Positions 50,847 through 61,726 of a stretch of 64,000 bases of DNA are shown here, piece after piece. The stretch is taken from NCBI RefSeq assembly GCF_020622345.1, contig NZ_JACNMO010000007.1, positions 161,290-225,289 of the forward strand. The letters are read 5' to 3'. The translations under genes and the position numbers were made by a program. The notes below the pieces were generated by a model, which saw nothing but the letters and a program-made list of their open reading frames with translations, was not told the origin of the DNA and did no database searches. Source of the DNA: Roseobacter weihaiensis. Lineage in GTDB: Bacteria > Pseudomonadota > Alphaproteobacteria > Rhodobacterales > Rhodobacteraceae. Numbering within the stretch: position 1 is the stretch's first letter; the number at the start of each line of letters is the position of its first letter.

Positions 50847-50998
50847 GATGGTCTTCCTTCGATAGTTGTTGTGGGCCGTGCCTTTAAATTAATCGCAGCG
50901 GAGTTTTACTTCAAGCAGCAAATAAGGGCGCAAACAGGTTCCAGACCCTGCAACGCCTCGCTTGGACTGTGTACATCGGTGTGTCAACGCGCAAAATG

Positions 50999-51031
50999 AA
51001 AAAACGCGCTGCGGGATTTCTCCGCACCGCG
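50999..51031 (-). terminator. Rho-independent terminator at the end of the cys-fpr operon
   Basis: On the minus strand, CGCGGTGCGG pairs with CCGCAGCGCG (9 of 10) around a 7-nt loop, followed by TTTTTT. It lies 26 bp beyond the fpr stop. Confidence 0.85.
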
Positions 51032-51056
51032 TCCCTTAACCGGTTTCCATCTGTGC

Positions 51057-51905
51057 TCAGCCGACAAAGGCTTTCTCGACCACGTAATGCTTGGGATCCG
51101 AGTTTGCGCCTTCTTCCAGCCCGAACCCTTCCAGAATCTCTTTGAGGTCCGTGTTCAAGCCGATGGAGCCGCAGACCATCGCGCGGTCTGTTTCGGCCGA
51201 GATCCCGTCGATGCCCAGATCTCTGAAAAGGGTGCCGTCCTTGAGCAGCGTGGTGATACGCCCCATCTTCGGGCTCTCTTCGCGTGTCGTGGTCGGGTAA
51301 TAGGTCAGCTTGGCGAGGTTTTCCGGGCCGATCAGCTCGCCCAGCAGCTCATCGCTCCTGATCTCTTCGATCAGACGGCGGCTGTATTCCAGCTCTGCCA
51401 CGTCCCGGCAGGTATGCGTCACGATGACCTCGTCATAGTCCTCGTAGGTTTGCGGTTCCCGCAACAGCGAGGCAAAAGGCGCAAAGCCGGTGCCGGTCGC
51501 AAAGAACCAGATGCGTTTGCCGGGCAAGAGCGCATCATGCACCAACGTGCCAACCGGCTTGGGCCGCAGGATGATCTCGTCACCGGGTTGGATGTGTTGC
51601 AATCTTGAGGTCAGCGGGCCGTCCTGCACCTTGATCGAGTAGAACTCCAGCTCTTCGTCCCAGGACGGTGAGGCAATGGAATAGGCCCGCAGCAACGGTT
51701 TTTGTTTGCCTGTCTTGGGATCAGGATCCCCCATCAGCCCGATCATCACGAATTCGCCCGACCGGAACCGCAAGGATGCAGGCCGCGTCACGCGAAAGGA
51801 AAACAACCGGTCCGTCCAGTGCTGGACGGCGGTGACGGTCTGGGCGTCGGGGAGGGTGGGCACTTTGGTGGCGGTGGCTTGGGTCACGGAGGAATGCTCG
51901 GTCAT
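51057..51905 (-). CDS. fpr: Ferredoxin/flavodoxin-NADP+ reductase
   Basis: An FAD enzyme that moves electrons between NADPH and ferredoxin. The 282-residue protein has the FAD motif LRAYSIASPSWDEEL, the NADP domain FFATGTGFAPFASLL and a C-terminal VEKAFVG ending. It is last of six minus-strand genes read from cysG; 81 bp separate it from the DUF934 gene and a terminator follows. Since no cysJ is present, it is the natural electron donor (through a ferredoxin) for the sulfite reductase; this is inference. Confidence 0.92.
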   Translation of the reverse strand: MTEHSSVTQATATKVPTLPDAQTVTAVQHWTDRLFSFRVTRPASLRFRSGEFVMIGLMGDPDPKTGKQKPLLRAYSIASPSWDEELEFYSIKVQDGPLTSRLQHIQPGDEIILRPKPVGTLVHDALLPGKRIWFFATGTGFAPFASLLREPQTYEDYDEVIVTHTCRDVAELEYSRRLIEEIRSDELLGELIGPENLAKLTYYPTTTREESPKMGRITTLLKDGTLFRDLGIDGISAETDRAMVCGSIGLNTDLKEILEGFGLEEGANSDPKHYVVEKAFVG

Positions 51906-51986
51906 GAATCTGTCAACGCAGGCTTACACCTGCCCGTCCTTTTTAGAAAGAGATATGTGAAGGGAAAAGGCGGACGCTTTGACGCG

Positions 51987-52400
51987 TCAGCCGGTTTGCC
52001 TGCCGCGCAGGCGGTTCTGGTAGTCGTGGCTTTGCCAATCTGCGCGAAACAGCCATTGATCCTGCGGTTGTCGCGCGGCCAGTTCATCGTCGATCTCGAC
52101 CTCGTCGAAGCCTGACCGGCGCGCCATCGCGTATTGATCGGCCAGCACGTGCCCGCGGGCCCGCAAGCGCCCGGTAAAGCCACGCAGCCGCAGCGCGCGG
52201 GCGATGGAAAAACCGCGCCCATCGGCGGAGGAGGGAAAGTCGACCCGCACCATCTGCAGCCCGGCACAGAGCGGGATTTCCGCCGGATCGGCGTCCGAAG
52301 GGACATCGAGGGCTTCGGCATCATTGGCGACCCCCAGGGCTGCAAAGCCGTGGGTCCAGTCGTCCTGGGTAAATCCGGTGTCATTTACGAGTACAGTCAT
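51987..52400 (-). CDS. DUF934 protein of sulfur assimilation operon
   Basis: A 137-residue protein of the DUF934 family, regularly found beside sulfite reductase genes and often thought to be an assembly or electron-transfer helper for it. Recognisable blocks are DFPSSADGRGFSIARALRL and ARGHVLADQYAMARRSGFDE. The ATG overlaps the cysH stop by 4 bp, so it is translationally coupled. Its biochemical role is not established. Confidence 0.85.
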   Translation of the reverse strand: MTVLVNDTGFTQDDWTHGFAALGVANDAEALDVPSDADPAEIPLCAGLQMVRVDFPSSADGRGFSIARALRLRGFTGRLRARGHVLADQYAMARRSGFDEVEIDDELAARQPQDQWLFRADWQSHDYQNRLRGRQTG

Positions 52401-53153
52401 GTTGAAGCTCCTGAGCGGACGGCCTTGCCATTTACAAAGTGGATGCCGCATTCTTCTTTGTCCAAGGTGCGCCAGCGGCCCGCGCGCGGGTCCTCGCCGG
52501 GCATGACGGGGGAGGTGCAGGGTGCACATCCGATGGAGGGGTAGCCCTTGGCCACCAAGGGGTGGCGCGGCAGGCGGTTTTCATCGATGTAGTCTGCCAC
52601 GTCGCTTGGCGTCCAATAGGCCAGCGGGTTGACCTTGATCCGGGGCGTGCCCGCCTCGACCTCAAAGAAGTCGAGACCTGCCCGTTGCCCGGATTGAAAG
52701 CGTTTCCGACCCGTGATCCAGCCGCCATGGTGTTGCAACGCGGCCTGCAGGGGGCGTGTTTTGCGCTGGGCGCAACAGGCATCGGTGTCCGTGCGGTGCA
52801 GTAGCCCCGTCGGATCGGCCCGCGCGATATCCGCATTGCGGATGATCCGCAGATTGCGCAGGCCAAGACGTTCCGCCACCTCCTGCTGGTAGACCAGCGT
52901 TTCGGCAAAGAGCATTTCGGTGTCGATGAACAGGACCGGCACCTCCCGGTTCACCATCGCGGTGAGATGCAGCAAGGCTACGGAGTCGGCCCCGAAGCTG
53001 GACACCAGCGCCAGATCGGGCACAGCCTCGAAGGCCACGCGCAGCACATCCGTTGCGCCGTGGTGGCGCAATCGGCTGTTCAGATCGCGGACGCGTGCCT
53101 GCTGCTCCCCTGACCCTCCGTCGGTGTTTTCCGAAGGGGCAAGGGGCGGGGTA

Positions 53154-53164
<11 letters not shown>
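52397..53164 (-). CDS. cysH: Assimilatory APS reductase (CysH type, 4Fe-4S)
   Basis: Reduces adenylylsulfate to sulfite. The 255-residue product has LVSSFGADSVALLHL (nucleotide-binding), DTEMLF, and the cysteine pairs ACCAQRK and GCAPCTSP. The CC plus CxxC set that holds a [4Fe-4S] cluster separates APS reductases from the PAPS reductases of enteric bacteria, so APS is the likely substrate. The C-terminal ECGIH carries the active-site cysteine. The start overlaps the cysI end by 11 bp. Confidence 0.92.
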
Positions 53165-54810
<1,646 letters not shown>

Positions 54811-54818
<8 letters not shown>

Positions 54819-55116
54819 GCTCACGTGTCTCCTGCTTGCCATGGGCGTAGTTGGACGGACCGCGCGACCGGAACGCCTCGCGGAAATGCGCGGGGGTGGG
54901 GGTGTCATCGCAGAGGTCCACATCCGCCAGATAGGCGCCCACGATCTCGCCCGTCTGCTGGGTGGCATCGATCAGCCGCAGCGCGGCATCCGCCTCATCG
55001 GTCAACACCTCCGCCTCCGCCAGATCGCGGGTCCAGCCGCTGGCGGTCTGATAGATCACATCGCCTTTGAGCAGGTGATTTGCGGTGACGACTTTGGGGG
55101 TAAAGGGTTTGGGCAT
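54811..55116 (-). CDS. DUF2849 protein
   Basis: A 101-residue protein of the DUF2849 family, conserved between cysG and cysI in alphaproteobacteria. MPKPFTPKVVTANHLLKGDV and WTRDLAEAEVLTDEADA are the recognisable blocks. Its ATG shares one base with the cysG stop and its stop overlaps cysI by 8 bp, so it is made together with sulfite reductase. It has no known activity; an accessory role with sirohaem or sulfite reductase is inferred from position. Confidence 0.85.
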
Positions 55117-56543
55117 CAGAGCGCCTCCTGTGTTTGCGAAACCGGCGTGTGAAAGAGCGGATCCGCGCGATCTTCGATATGCGCCGCGGCTGCTTCACGC
55201 GGGGCAAGGCCGTAAAGTGTGAGTGCCGGGCCCGACATCTGCGCGGCAGAGAGGGCGGCGGGCAGGGCATCCAGCGTCGTCTCCAGCACCCGCTGATCCG
55301 GGCGTGAGGCGTTCTCGATCACGGTGACCGGGGTGTGGCGGTCCGCGCCATGCATCAGCAGGCGCCCCTGGATGAACCGTGCGGATTTCTTGCCCATGTA
55401 GATCGCGGCCACCTCGCCGGGACGCGCCAGCGTGGCCCAGTCGTGATCGGCAAAGCCTTTCATGTCATGCCCGGTCAGGAAACGGACCGAGGAATTGCGC
55501 TGCCGCCGGGTCAGGCTTTGCCCGATGGCGGCGACCGAGGCGGAGGCGGCGGTGATCCCCGGCACGATGTCCCAGCCGATCTGATGCGCGTCCACCGCGT
55601 CGATCTCTTCGTCCAGCCGCCCGAAAACCGTCGCATCGCCGGATTTCAGACGCACGACCTGTGCCCCGGTTTGCGCGTGCTCGACGATCAGCGCGTTGAT
55701 GTCCTCCTGCGCCATGGAAGGGCCAAAGCCTTCCTTTCCGGCGTTGATCATCAGTGCCTCGCGGCGGGCGAGCTCCAGAATGGGCTGGCTGATGAGGCGG
55801 TCGTAGATCACCACATCGGCCTCATCCAGCACCCGGCGGGCCTTCATCGTCAGCAGGTCGGGATCGCCCGGCCCCGCCCCCACGAAATGCACGTGCCCGG
55901 GCCGGGCCTCGCGGTGCAGATGCGCCTCCAGCAGGGTATCGAGGCTGTCCCGGACGGCAGGCTCGCCCTCTTTGATCGCTTTCGGGCCCGCCGAGAAATA
56001 GTAATCACGCCAGAAATCACGCCGCGCCCGGCCAAAGGGCAGGGCATCGGCGAGCTTGCGAAAAGACTTGCCGATCCGTGCCAGCGGGCCAAGCGCTGCT
56101 GGAAGACGGCTTTCCAGATCCGCCTTGATGGCACGCGCCAGCACCGGGGCCGCCCCTTCCGTTCCGATCGCGACGGTCACGGGATCGCGGTCGACAATGG
56201 CGGGCGTGATGAACTGGCTATCCTGCAGGTTGTCGACGATATTGACCAGCGCCCCATCGGCGCGGGCAATTGCTGCAGTCCGGGCATCTTCCGCCTCATC
56301 TTCGTCAGCGGCGTAAAACAGGGCCGCGCAGAGCGTGTCACCGGGGGCCATCGCCCGGCGGACCAGTGTCAATCTGCGCTCATCTGCCCAGCGTTCGATC
56401 TGACTTGCAGGGTCTGGCGAGAAGACGGTGATATGTCCCGCGGTTTTGAGCAGAAGCCGGAGTTTGGCCAATGCAGCCTCACCCCCGCCCGACAGGACAA
56501 TGCGTCGCCCGTGCACCCGCAAGAAAACTGGGAAATGATCCAT
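55116..56543 (-). CDS. cysG: Sirohaem synthase
   Basis: Makes the sirohaem cofactor of sulfite reductase from uroporphyrinogen III. The 475-residue product has an N-terminal precorrin-2 dehydrogenase/ferrochelatase domain (LSGGGEAALAKLRLLLK, TVAIGTEGAAPVLARAIK) and a C-terminal SAM-dependent methyltransferase domain (VGAGPGDPDLLTMKARR near residue 222, YDRLIS, GDATVFGR, PGITAASA). First gene of the leftward operon. ATG 56543 (MDHFPVFLRVHGRR) is preceded by an AGAGGCAG site; upstream extensions are unlikely. Confidence 0.93.
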   Translation of the reverse strand: MDHFPVFLRVHGRRIVLSGGGEAALAKLRLLLKTAGHITVFSPDPASQIERWADERRLTLVRRAMAPGDTLCAALFYAADEDEAEDARTAAIARADGALVNIVDNLQDSQFITPAIVDRDPVTVAIGTEGAAPVLARAIKADLESRLPAALGPLARIGKSFRKLADALPFGRARRDFWRDYYFSAGPKAIKEGEPAVRDSLDTLLEAHLHREARPGHVHFVGAGPGDPDLLTMKARRVLDEADVVIYDRLISQPILELARREALMINAGKEGFGPSMAQEDINALIVEHAQTGAQVVRLKSGDATVFGRLDEEIDAVDAHQIGWDIVPGITAASASVAAIGQSLTRRQRNSSVRFLTGHDMKGFADHDWATLARPGEVAAIYMGKKSARFIQGRLLMHGADRHTPVTVIENASRPDQRVLETTLDALPAALSAAQMSGPALTLYGLAPREAAAAHIEDRADPLFHTPVSQTQEAL

Positions 56544-56682
56544 GATGGCTGCCTCTTGAATTTCTTTCACCCAATATAGGAAATAATTCCGCATATTGGC
56601 TATATGTCTGACTTGATAAGGACGAATGTTCCGTTTATGTCGCAAAATAGAACAGATGACTGATAGAAGGCTAAAATCGAGA

Positions 56683-57144
56683 ATGGCAGTTCGGATTGAT
56701 GAAACGGATCGGAAAATCCTCAAGGCGCTGCAGCGCGATGCAAGCCAGTCGCTGGATGAGATCGCCTCTGAAGTGGGGTCGTCAAAGACCCCGGTCTGGA
56801 ACCGGATTCGCAAGATGCGGGAGGCAGTCGTCATCGGCCAGCAGACCGTTGTGCTGGATGCGGAAGCCCTTGGGTTCGAGGCCTGTTTTTTTGTCCTGAT
56901 CCGCACCTCCGAGCATGAGGCGGACTGGCAGGCGGCGTTTCTGAAGGCGCTGCGCGACCGGCCAGAGGTGCAGGAGGCGCACCGCTTGGCCGGAGATATC
57001 GACTATATTCTCAAGGTCAGGGTTCAGAATGCGCGCGCTTATGACGCTTTCTACCAGGCGCTGATCTCAGAGGTCCGGGTGCATAATGTGACCGCGCTTT
57101 TGTCGATGGAAGAAATCAAATCCACCACCATGCTGCCGCTGTGA
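56683..57144 (+). CDS. Lrp/AsnC-family regulator divergent from cys operon
   Basis: A 153-residue regulator with an N-terminal helix-turn-helix (RIDETDRKILKALQRDA, SSKTPVWNRIRKM) and a C-terminal RAM effector-binding domain (YILKVRVQNARAYDAFYQ). ATG 56683 gives the family N-terminus; 56656 would add nine residues. It sits 139 bp from cysG on the opposite strand, so it probably controls sulfur assimilation in response to an amino acid such as cysteine or methionine. That link is inferred from arrangement. Confidence 0.87.
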   Translation: MAVRIDETDRKILKALQRDASQSLDEIASEVGSSKTPVWNRIRKMREAVVIGQQTVVLDAEALGFEACFFVLIRTSEHEADWQAAFLKALRDRPEVQEAHRLAGDIDYILKVRVQNARAYDAFYQALISEVRVHNVTALLSMEEIKSTTMLPL

Positions 57145-57437
57145 TCTGATCCAGCGGAGCGGCTGCGCCGCATGACAGTCTTGGACCGTGTAGAGCCGTG
57201 ACGCCAAATGCTGGATTGGCCTGTCCTGACTTGCGGCAGATCTGCCAACAGACCTGGCGTTCAGTCTGGCCATTTTGAGCCAAACAACAAAGAGCATCGA
57301 TCCGATATCGGCAGGGTGGAGCTGATCCGCTGGTCGCTTGATCGCAATGAAACTCCGCTTCTGTTATACACTGATGACGCCACCGAGCCTTGCACGTCGG
57401 CTCACCCGTCATGATCCTGACAGGAGACAACAACGTC

Positions 57438-58166
57438 ATGCGCCTCTACCTTCTTTCATTCGGCACCATGCAACCGGGCGACATACCGGTGGCCGGCTAC
57501 CTCGTCCAAACGGACAACGGGACGAACGTTCTGGTGGACACGGGCTGGCCCCGCTCTTACGTGGAAAATCCGCAACACCCGCCGGGTCTGACACTCGAAA
57601 TCGCGCCCGAGGACACTGTTGTTGCCCGTCTGGCCTCCATCGGCCTCACGCCTTCTGATATCGATATCCTGGTGTGTTCACATCTGGACGACGACCATTC
57701 CGGCAATCACGACCTTTTCCCGGGGGCCGAGTTGGTTGTGCAGCGCGAACACTATGAGCTTGCCAAGGGCGGGCATCCCCGCTTTGCCACGAACCGCGAA
57801 ATCTGGGATCTTCCGGACTTGAACTACCGCTTGATCGAGGGCGATACGGCGTTGACTGCCGGGGTGGAGCTGTTGGAGACCGGTGGGCACGTTCCCGGTC
57901 ATCAGTCCGTCCTCGTGCGCCTGCCCAAGACTGGACCGGTTCTTTTGGCGGTGGATGCGGTGATGGACCAGTCCATGGCGGACGCCGATACACGCGAGAT
58001 GTGGGTGACGGACTGGAGCGAGTCCCCGGACGACGAAGCGCGGATAAGAGCGAGCACGCAGAAGATCGCCGAGGTGGCTGCTCGGGAGCGGGCGGCGCTG
58101 GTTGTCTACGGGCACGACGCGCGCCAGTGGGCCGAATTGCGCCGCGCACCGGAATATTACGAATAG
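57438..58166 (+). CDS. Metallo-beta-lactamase-fold hydrolase, N-acyl homoserine lactonase-like
   Basis: A 242-residue zinc hydrolase. The main metal motif is SHLDDDHSGNH, a variant of the AiiA/AttM SHLHFDH pattern, with GGHVPGHQS, AVDAV and YGHDA providing the later ligands. The N-terminal SFGTMQPGDIPVAGYLVQTDNG is typical of the AttM/AhlD branch. It may open lactone rings, for example quorum-sensing acyl homoserine lactones, but other lactones are possible. ATG 57438 has AGGAG upstream. No acyl homoserine lactone synthase gene is in the window. Confidence 0.8.
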   Translation: MRLYLLSFGTMQPGDIPVAGYLVQTDNGTNVLVDTGWPRSYVENPQHPPGLTLEIAPEDTVVARLASIGLTPSDIDILVCSHLDDDHSGNHDLFPGAELVVQREHYELAKGGHPRFATNREIWDLPDLNYRLIEGDTALTAGVELLETGGHVPGHQSVLVRLPKTGPVLLAVDAVMDQSMADADTREMWVTDWSESPDDEARIRASTQKIAEVAARERAALVVYGHDARQWAELRRAPEYYE

Positions 58167-58352
58167 GCATTCTTGCGATCTTCAGGGCGCAGGGCAGCAA
58201 ACGGTCGTTCACACGGTTTGGAGTTGGCGCATGGGGTCTTGCGAGACCTTTGCCGCGTGACCCATCTAGGTCGGCTGTCCGGTTGGGGAAATGTCTTGGT
58301 GTGAAGCGGGAAATCCCCGGTGTTGCGCATGTGCGCCGCGGGGTCTGTCATG

Positions 58353-59534
58353 TCAGAGTGTGACCTGCAGGGCGTCGAGGCCGTGGAAATGATAGGTCCC
58401 CGCATAGCGCGGCGGTGACACCAGACGCAAGGACGGCACGGCCTCGAAAAGCCGTTGCAACCCGATTTGCAGTTCCAGCCGGGCCAGCGGTGCACCGACG
58501 CAGAAATGCAGACCGCCGCCAAATGCCACATGCGGCGGGGCCTTGCGGAACGGGTCAAAGCGATCCGGGTCCGGGCAAAGCCGGGGATCGCGCCCGGCGG
58601 CCCCCAGCATCAGCGCCACCTGCTGGCCTGCCTCAAGCCTGTGCGGCCCCAAGGCAACGGGGGCGTAAGCGTAGCGGGTGAACATATGTAGTGGCGGGTC
58701 ATAGCGCAGTACTTCCTCCACCGTGGCGGCGATGTGATCGGGGGTGAGTGCCGCTGGTGCCGTGCCCTGTTCCAACAGGGTTTTCACTGCGTTTCCAAGG
58801 GTATGCACAGTGGCTTCATGGCCTGCATTCAAGAGCAGGATGCAGGTGCCGATCATCTCCTCGCGGGAGAGCTTCCGGCCGTTTTCCTCGGCGGCGATCA
58901 GCTCTGTGATGAGGTCGTCCTGCGGGTCCGTGCGCCGGGCCTCGATATAGTCGGACAGGAACGCCGTGAACGCTGCGGCCGCCGCATCGGCAGCCTCTTC
59001 GATGGCACGGGTGCGTCCGGCCTGGTACATCGCGACCATCGTATTTGACCAACGCAACAGATCCTCCGACATCGTTTCGGGCACGCCCAGCAGACGCGCG
59101 ATGATCCGGACCGGCAGCGGGGTGCAGAACGCGGGGATCAGATCAAACGGCCCCTCGGGGAAACCGGCGATCAGATCGGTGCAAATCTCGTGGATGTCGG
59201 GCACCAGCGCTTTGATCCGCCGCGAGGTGAAGGCGCGCAGCACAAGCCCGCGCAGCCGGGTATGGTGCGGCGGCTCCAGATCGAGCATAGAGACACGTTC
59301 CACCGCGTCAAAGGCTGCCAGATGTTTCGGAGCCTTGCTGCGTTGGGCATCGGGCAGGGCGCGGCCCAGACGGCGATCCCGCAGCAGCGCCTGCACTGTG
59401 GGCGCATCAAAAACCGCCACCATGTTATAGTCCTGCCAGAACCGGACAGGATCACCCGCAAGTACGTCCGCGTAGAGCGCATAGGGGTTCTGGACAAAGC
59501 TGTCGTCGAGTGGGGATTGGTGCAGGGTTTTCAT
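58353..59534 (-). CDS. Cytochrome P450
   Basis: A 393-residue soluble bacterial P450. The I-helix oxygen-activation motif is LNAGHEATVH, the ExxR is in EVLRYDPP, and the haem-thiolate signature is FGGGLHFCVGAPLARLE with the Cys ligand. The PERF-like region is DPDRFDPFR. Substrate unknown. No ferredoxin or reductase gene lies beside it, so it must borrow partners, possibly the fpr at 51057. I use ATG 59534 (MKTLHQSPLDDSF). Confidence 0.92.
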   Translation of the reverse strand: MKTLHQSPLDDSFVQNPYALYADVLAGDPVRFWQDYNMVAVFDAPTVQALLRDRRLGRALPDAQRSKAPKHLAAFDAVERVSMLDLEPPHHTRLRGLVLRAFTSRRIKALVPDIHEICTDLIAGFPEGPFDLIPAFCTPLPVRIIARLLGVPETMSEDLLRWSNTMVAMYQAGRTRAIEEAADAAAAAFTAFLSDYIEARRTDPQDDLITELIAAEENGRKLSREEMIGTCILLLNAGHEATVHTLGNAVKTLLEQGTAPAALTPDHIAATVEEVLRYDPPLHMFTRYAYAPVALGPHRLEAGQQVALMLGAAGRDPRLCPDPDRFDPFRKAPPHVAFGGGLHFCVGAPLARLELQIGLQRLFEAVPSLRLVSPPRYAGTYHFHGLDALQVTL

Positions 59535-59576
59535 GACCCCTTTAAGACCGACGGCGCCGGGCATGGCAAGAGGCGG

Positions 59577-60323
59577 TCAGGCCGCACTCAGCGCCGCGAC
59601 GATTGGCGAGAAATCCTCCGCCGTCAGACTTGCCCCGCCCACCAGCGCGCCATCGACGTCCGAGATGGCAAAGATATCGGCGGCATTGCCTGCTTTGACC
59701 GACCCGCCATAGAGTAACGTGATGTCCTGACCGGCGGCACCAAAGGCGGTTTTGAGATCCTGGCGCAGGGCCGCGTGAACCTCGGCAATCTGCGCCATGG
59801 TCGGGATCTTGCCTGTCCCGATGGCCCAGATCGGTTCATAGGCCACCACCAGCGTGGCGCCTGTGCTGCCTGCCGGAACCGAGTGTTTCAGCTGAGAGCG
59901 GATCACCGGCAGGGCTTGTCCCGCCTCGCGTTCTGCGAGGCTTTCGCCAAGGCAGACAATCGGGATCAGGTTGGCGGTTTGCGCAGCGGCGGCCTTGTGC
60001 ATCACATCCGCATCGGTTTCGGTATAGGCCGCGCGCCGTTCAGAATGGCCGACGATCACATAGTCTGCCCCGGCTTCGCGCAGCATGACGGCTGAAATAT
60101 CCCCTGTAAAAGCGCCCTTTTCCGCGGTGTGACAGTCCTGTGCCCCGATGCGGACGGCGCCGCTGGCACATCGCTCAACGGCGGGCAGGATCAGATGCGC
60201 GGGGGGGCAGATCGCGATGTCACAGCCGGCATCCCCGAACGACTGCGAGAGGCTGTCCAGCATTTCGAGACTGGCCAGCTTGCCGTTCATTTTCCAGTTT
60301 CCTGCGGCCAGTTTTCTGCGCAT
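59577..60323 (-). CDS. tpiA: Triosephosphate isomerase
   Basis: Interconverts glyceraldehyde-3-phosphate and dihydroxyacetone phosphate. The 248-residue protein has the catalytic Lys in GNWKMNG, His in VIVGHSERR and Glu in AYEPIWAIGTGK, and the phosphate loop LYGGSVKAGN. ATG 60323 has AAGGAGAG upstream. The longer frame to 60548 is antisense to the oxygenase gene and is rejected. Confidence 0.96.
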   Translation of the reverse strand: MRRKLAAGNWKMNGKLASLEMLDSLSQSFGDAGCDIAICPPAHLILPAVERCASGAVRIGAQDCHTAEKGAFTGDISAVMLREAGADYVIVGHSERRAAYTETDADVMHKAAAAQTANLIPIVCLGESLAEREAGQALPVIRSQLKHSVPAGSTGATLVVAYEPIWAIGTGKIPTMAQIAEVHAALRQDLKTAFGAAGQDITLLYGGSVKAGNAADIFAISDVDGALVGGASLTAEDFSPIVAALSAA

Positions 60324-60446
60324 CACGCTCTCCTTCTTGAGTGTCGCCACTTGGTAGCAGCCTGCGCCCGGTCCGGCAAACGGGTTTGAAATCTTGCAAC
60401 CCGGCGGGTACTGTGGCAGGCCATAGTGCACAGATCGGAGGCCGAG

Positions 60447-61352
60447 ATGATCCCCAGGCTGGATGTGCGCAAGATTGCCGATGAGAACGTGGCAACCATC
60501 GCGGCCCTGCGCGAGGCGGCAACGGTTACCGGCTTTGCGACGGTTCATAACACCGGGTTGAACGCGGACCGGGTGCGCGAAATCCTTGCGCTCTACCGGG
60601 CATTCTTTCTGTTGCCCGAGGCTGAAAAAGCACGGGTCGACATGGCGCGCACCGGCGCCAACCGGGGCTGGGGGCGATCCGGGTCAGAACAGGTCGACCC
60701 AAATGCCAACCCGGATTACAAACAGTATTTCGACAGCGGGTTTACCCTGCCCGCAAATGATCCGCGCAGCGCGCTGGAGGTCTATGCGCCCAACCTCTGG
60801 CCTGAGACGCCGCGCGCTTTTCGGCCTGAGATCGAAAGCTATTACGGGCAGGCCTGCGATGTGGCGATGGGCGTCCTGCGGGGGGTGGCCAAGGCGCTCT
60901 GCGTGCCCGCCAGCTATTTTGACGATGCGTTCGAGGCCCCCATGGCCTTGCTGCGGGGCAATTACTATCCGGCGCGACCCGGCCGGGCGACCCATCAGGA
61001 CTTCGGCATCGCGACCCATACCGACTACGGCTGTCTGACGCTGCTCGCCACCGATGGCGCACCGGGACTGGAGGTGCGCAAACGCGGCGGTGGCTGGATC
61101 CCGGTCAGCGCGCCGCCGGGGGAGTTTGTTATCAACTTTGGCGAGATGATGCAGATTTGGAGCGACGGTCGGGTCAAGGCGACCCCGCACCGGGTCATCG
61201 GCACGCTGCAGGAAAGACTGTCAGTGCCGCTTTTCTTCAACCCGTCCGTAGAGACCAATATCGCCCCGATGGGGTCGGGCAAGGTCATTTTGGCGGGCGA
61301 TCATCTGGCCCGCCGGTTCAACGAAACCTACGTTCATCTCAAGACAGAATAA
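60447..61352 (+). CDS. 2-oxoglutarate/Fe(II)-dependent oxygenase, isopenicillin N synthase-like
   Basis: A 301-residue oxygenase of the flavanone-3-hydroxylase/IPNS fold. The iron triad is HTDYG (His-x-Asp, about residue 192) and a later His in TPHRVIG; RLSVPLFF supplies the Arg for 2-oxoglutarate. The N-terminal DIOX_N segment is VATIAALREAATVTGFATV. Substrate unknown. ATG 60447 has GGAGG upstream, which makes it better than a GTG at 60426. Its stop is 6 bp from the convergent sufA-like gene. Confidence 0.9.
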   Translation: MIPRLDVRKIADENVATIAALREAATVTGFATVHNTGLNADRVREILALYRAFFLLPEAEKARVDMARTGANRGWGRSGSEQVDPNANPDYKQYFDSGFTLPANDPRSALEVYAPNLWPETPRAFRPEIESYYGQACDVAMGVLRGVAKALCVPASYFDDAFEAPMALLRGNYYPARPGRATHQDFGIATHTDYGCLTLLATDGAPGLEVRKRGGGWIPVSAPPGEFVINFGEMMQIWSDGRVKATPHRVIGTLQERLSVPLFFNPSVETNIAPMGSGKVILAGDHLARRFNETYVHLKTE

Positions 61353-61358
61353 GCGGTT

Positions 61359-61703
61359 TCAGCCGAATTTGATGGATTCGCCGCAGCCGCAGGCTTCGGT
61401 CACGTTAGGGTTGTTGAACCGAAATCCGGACTCCAGCAAGCTCGTCTCATAATCGATTTCGGTACCAAAGAGAAACATCTGCGCCATGGGCGCGATCATC
61501 ACGCGCGCGCCGTCCTGTTCGACCAATTCATCGTTGGGATCGGTGTCCTCGACATATTCCATAGTATATTCCATGCCCGCACAGCCGCCTTTTTTCACAC
61601 CGATGCGCAGCCCCGCGTGACCTGCGGATTTCATCAGCTTTGCCACCTGCGCAGCAGCTTTGGGGGTCAGTGTCACGGCCTGCTTGCCCGGAATGCCAAA
61701 CAT
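61359..61703 (-). CDS. sufA: A-type iron-sulfur carrier (SufA/HesB/IscA)
   Basis: Carries iron-sulfur clusters to target proteins. The 114-residue protein has TLTPKAAAQVAKLM, the first conserved Cys in GGCAGMEY and the C-terminal CGCGES pair. It follows the maa-like and sufT-like genes on the same strand. The main suf genes are not in the window, so this may be the tail of a larger cluster or a separate carrier. Confidence 0.92.
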   Translation of the reverse strand: MFGIPGKQAVTLTPKAAAQVAKLMKSAGHAGLRIGVKKGGCAGMEYTMEYVEDTDPNDELVEQDGARVMIAPMAQMFLFGTEIDYETSLLESGFRFNNPNVTEACGCGESIKFG

Positions 61704-61726
61704 CGCAAATCTCCTTTGACGCTAAT

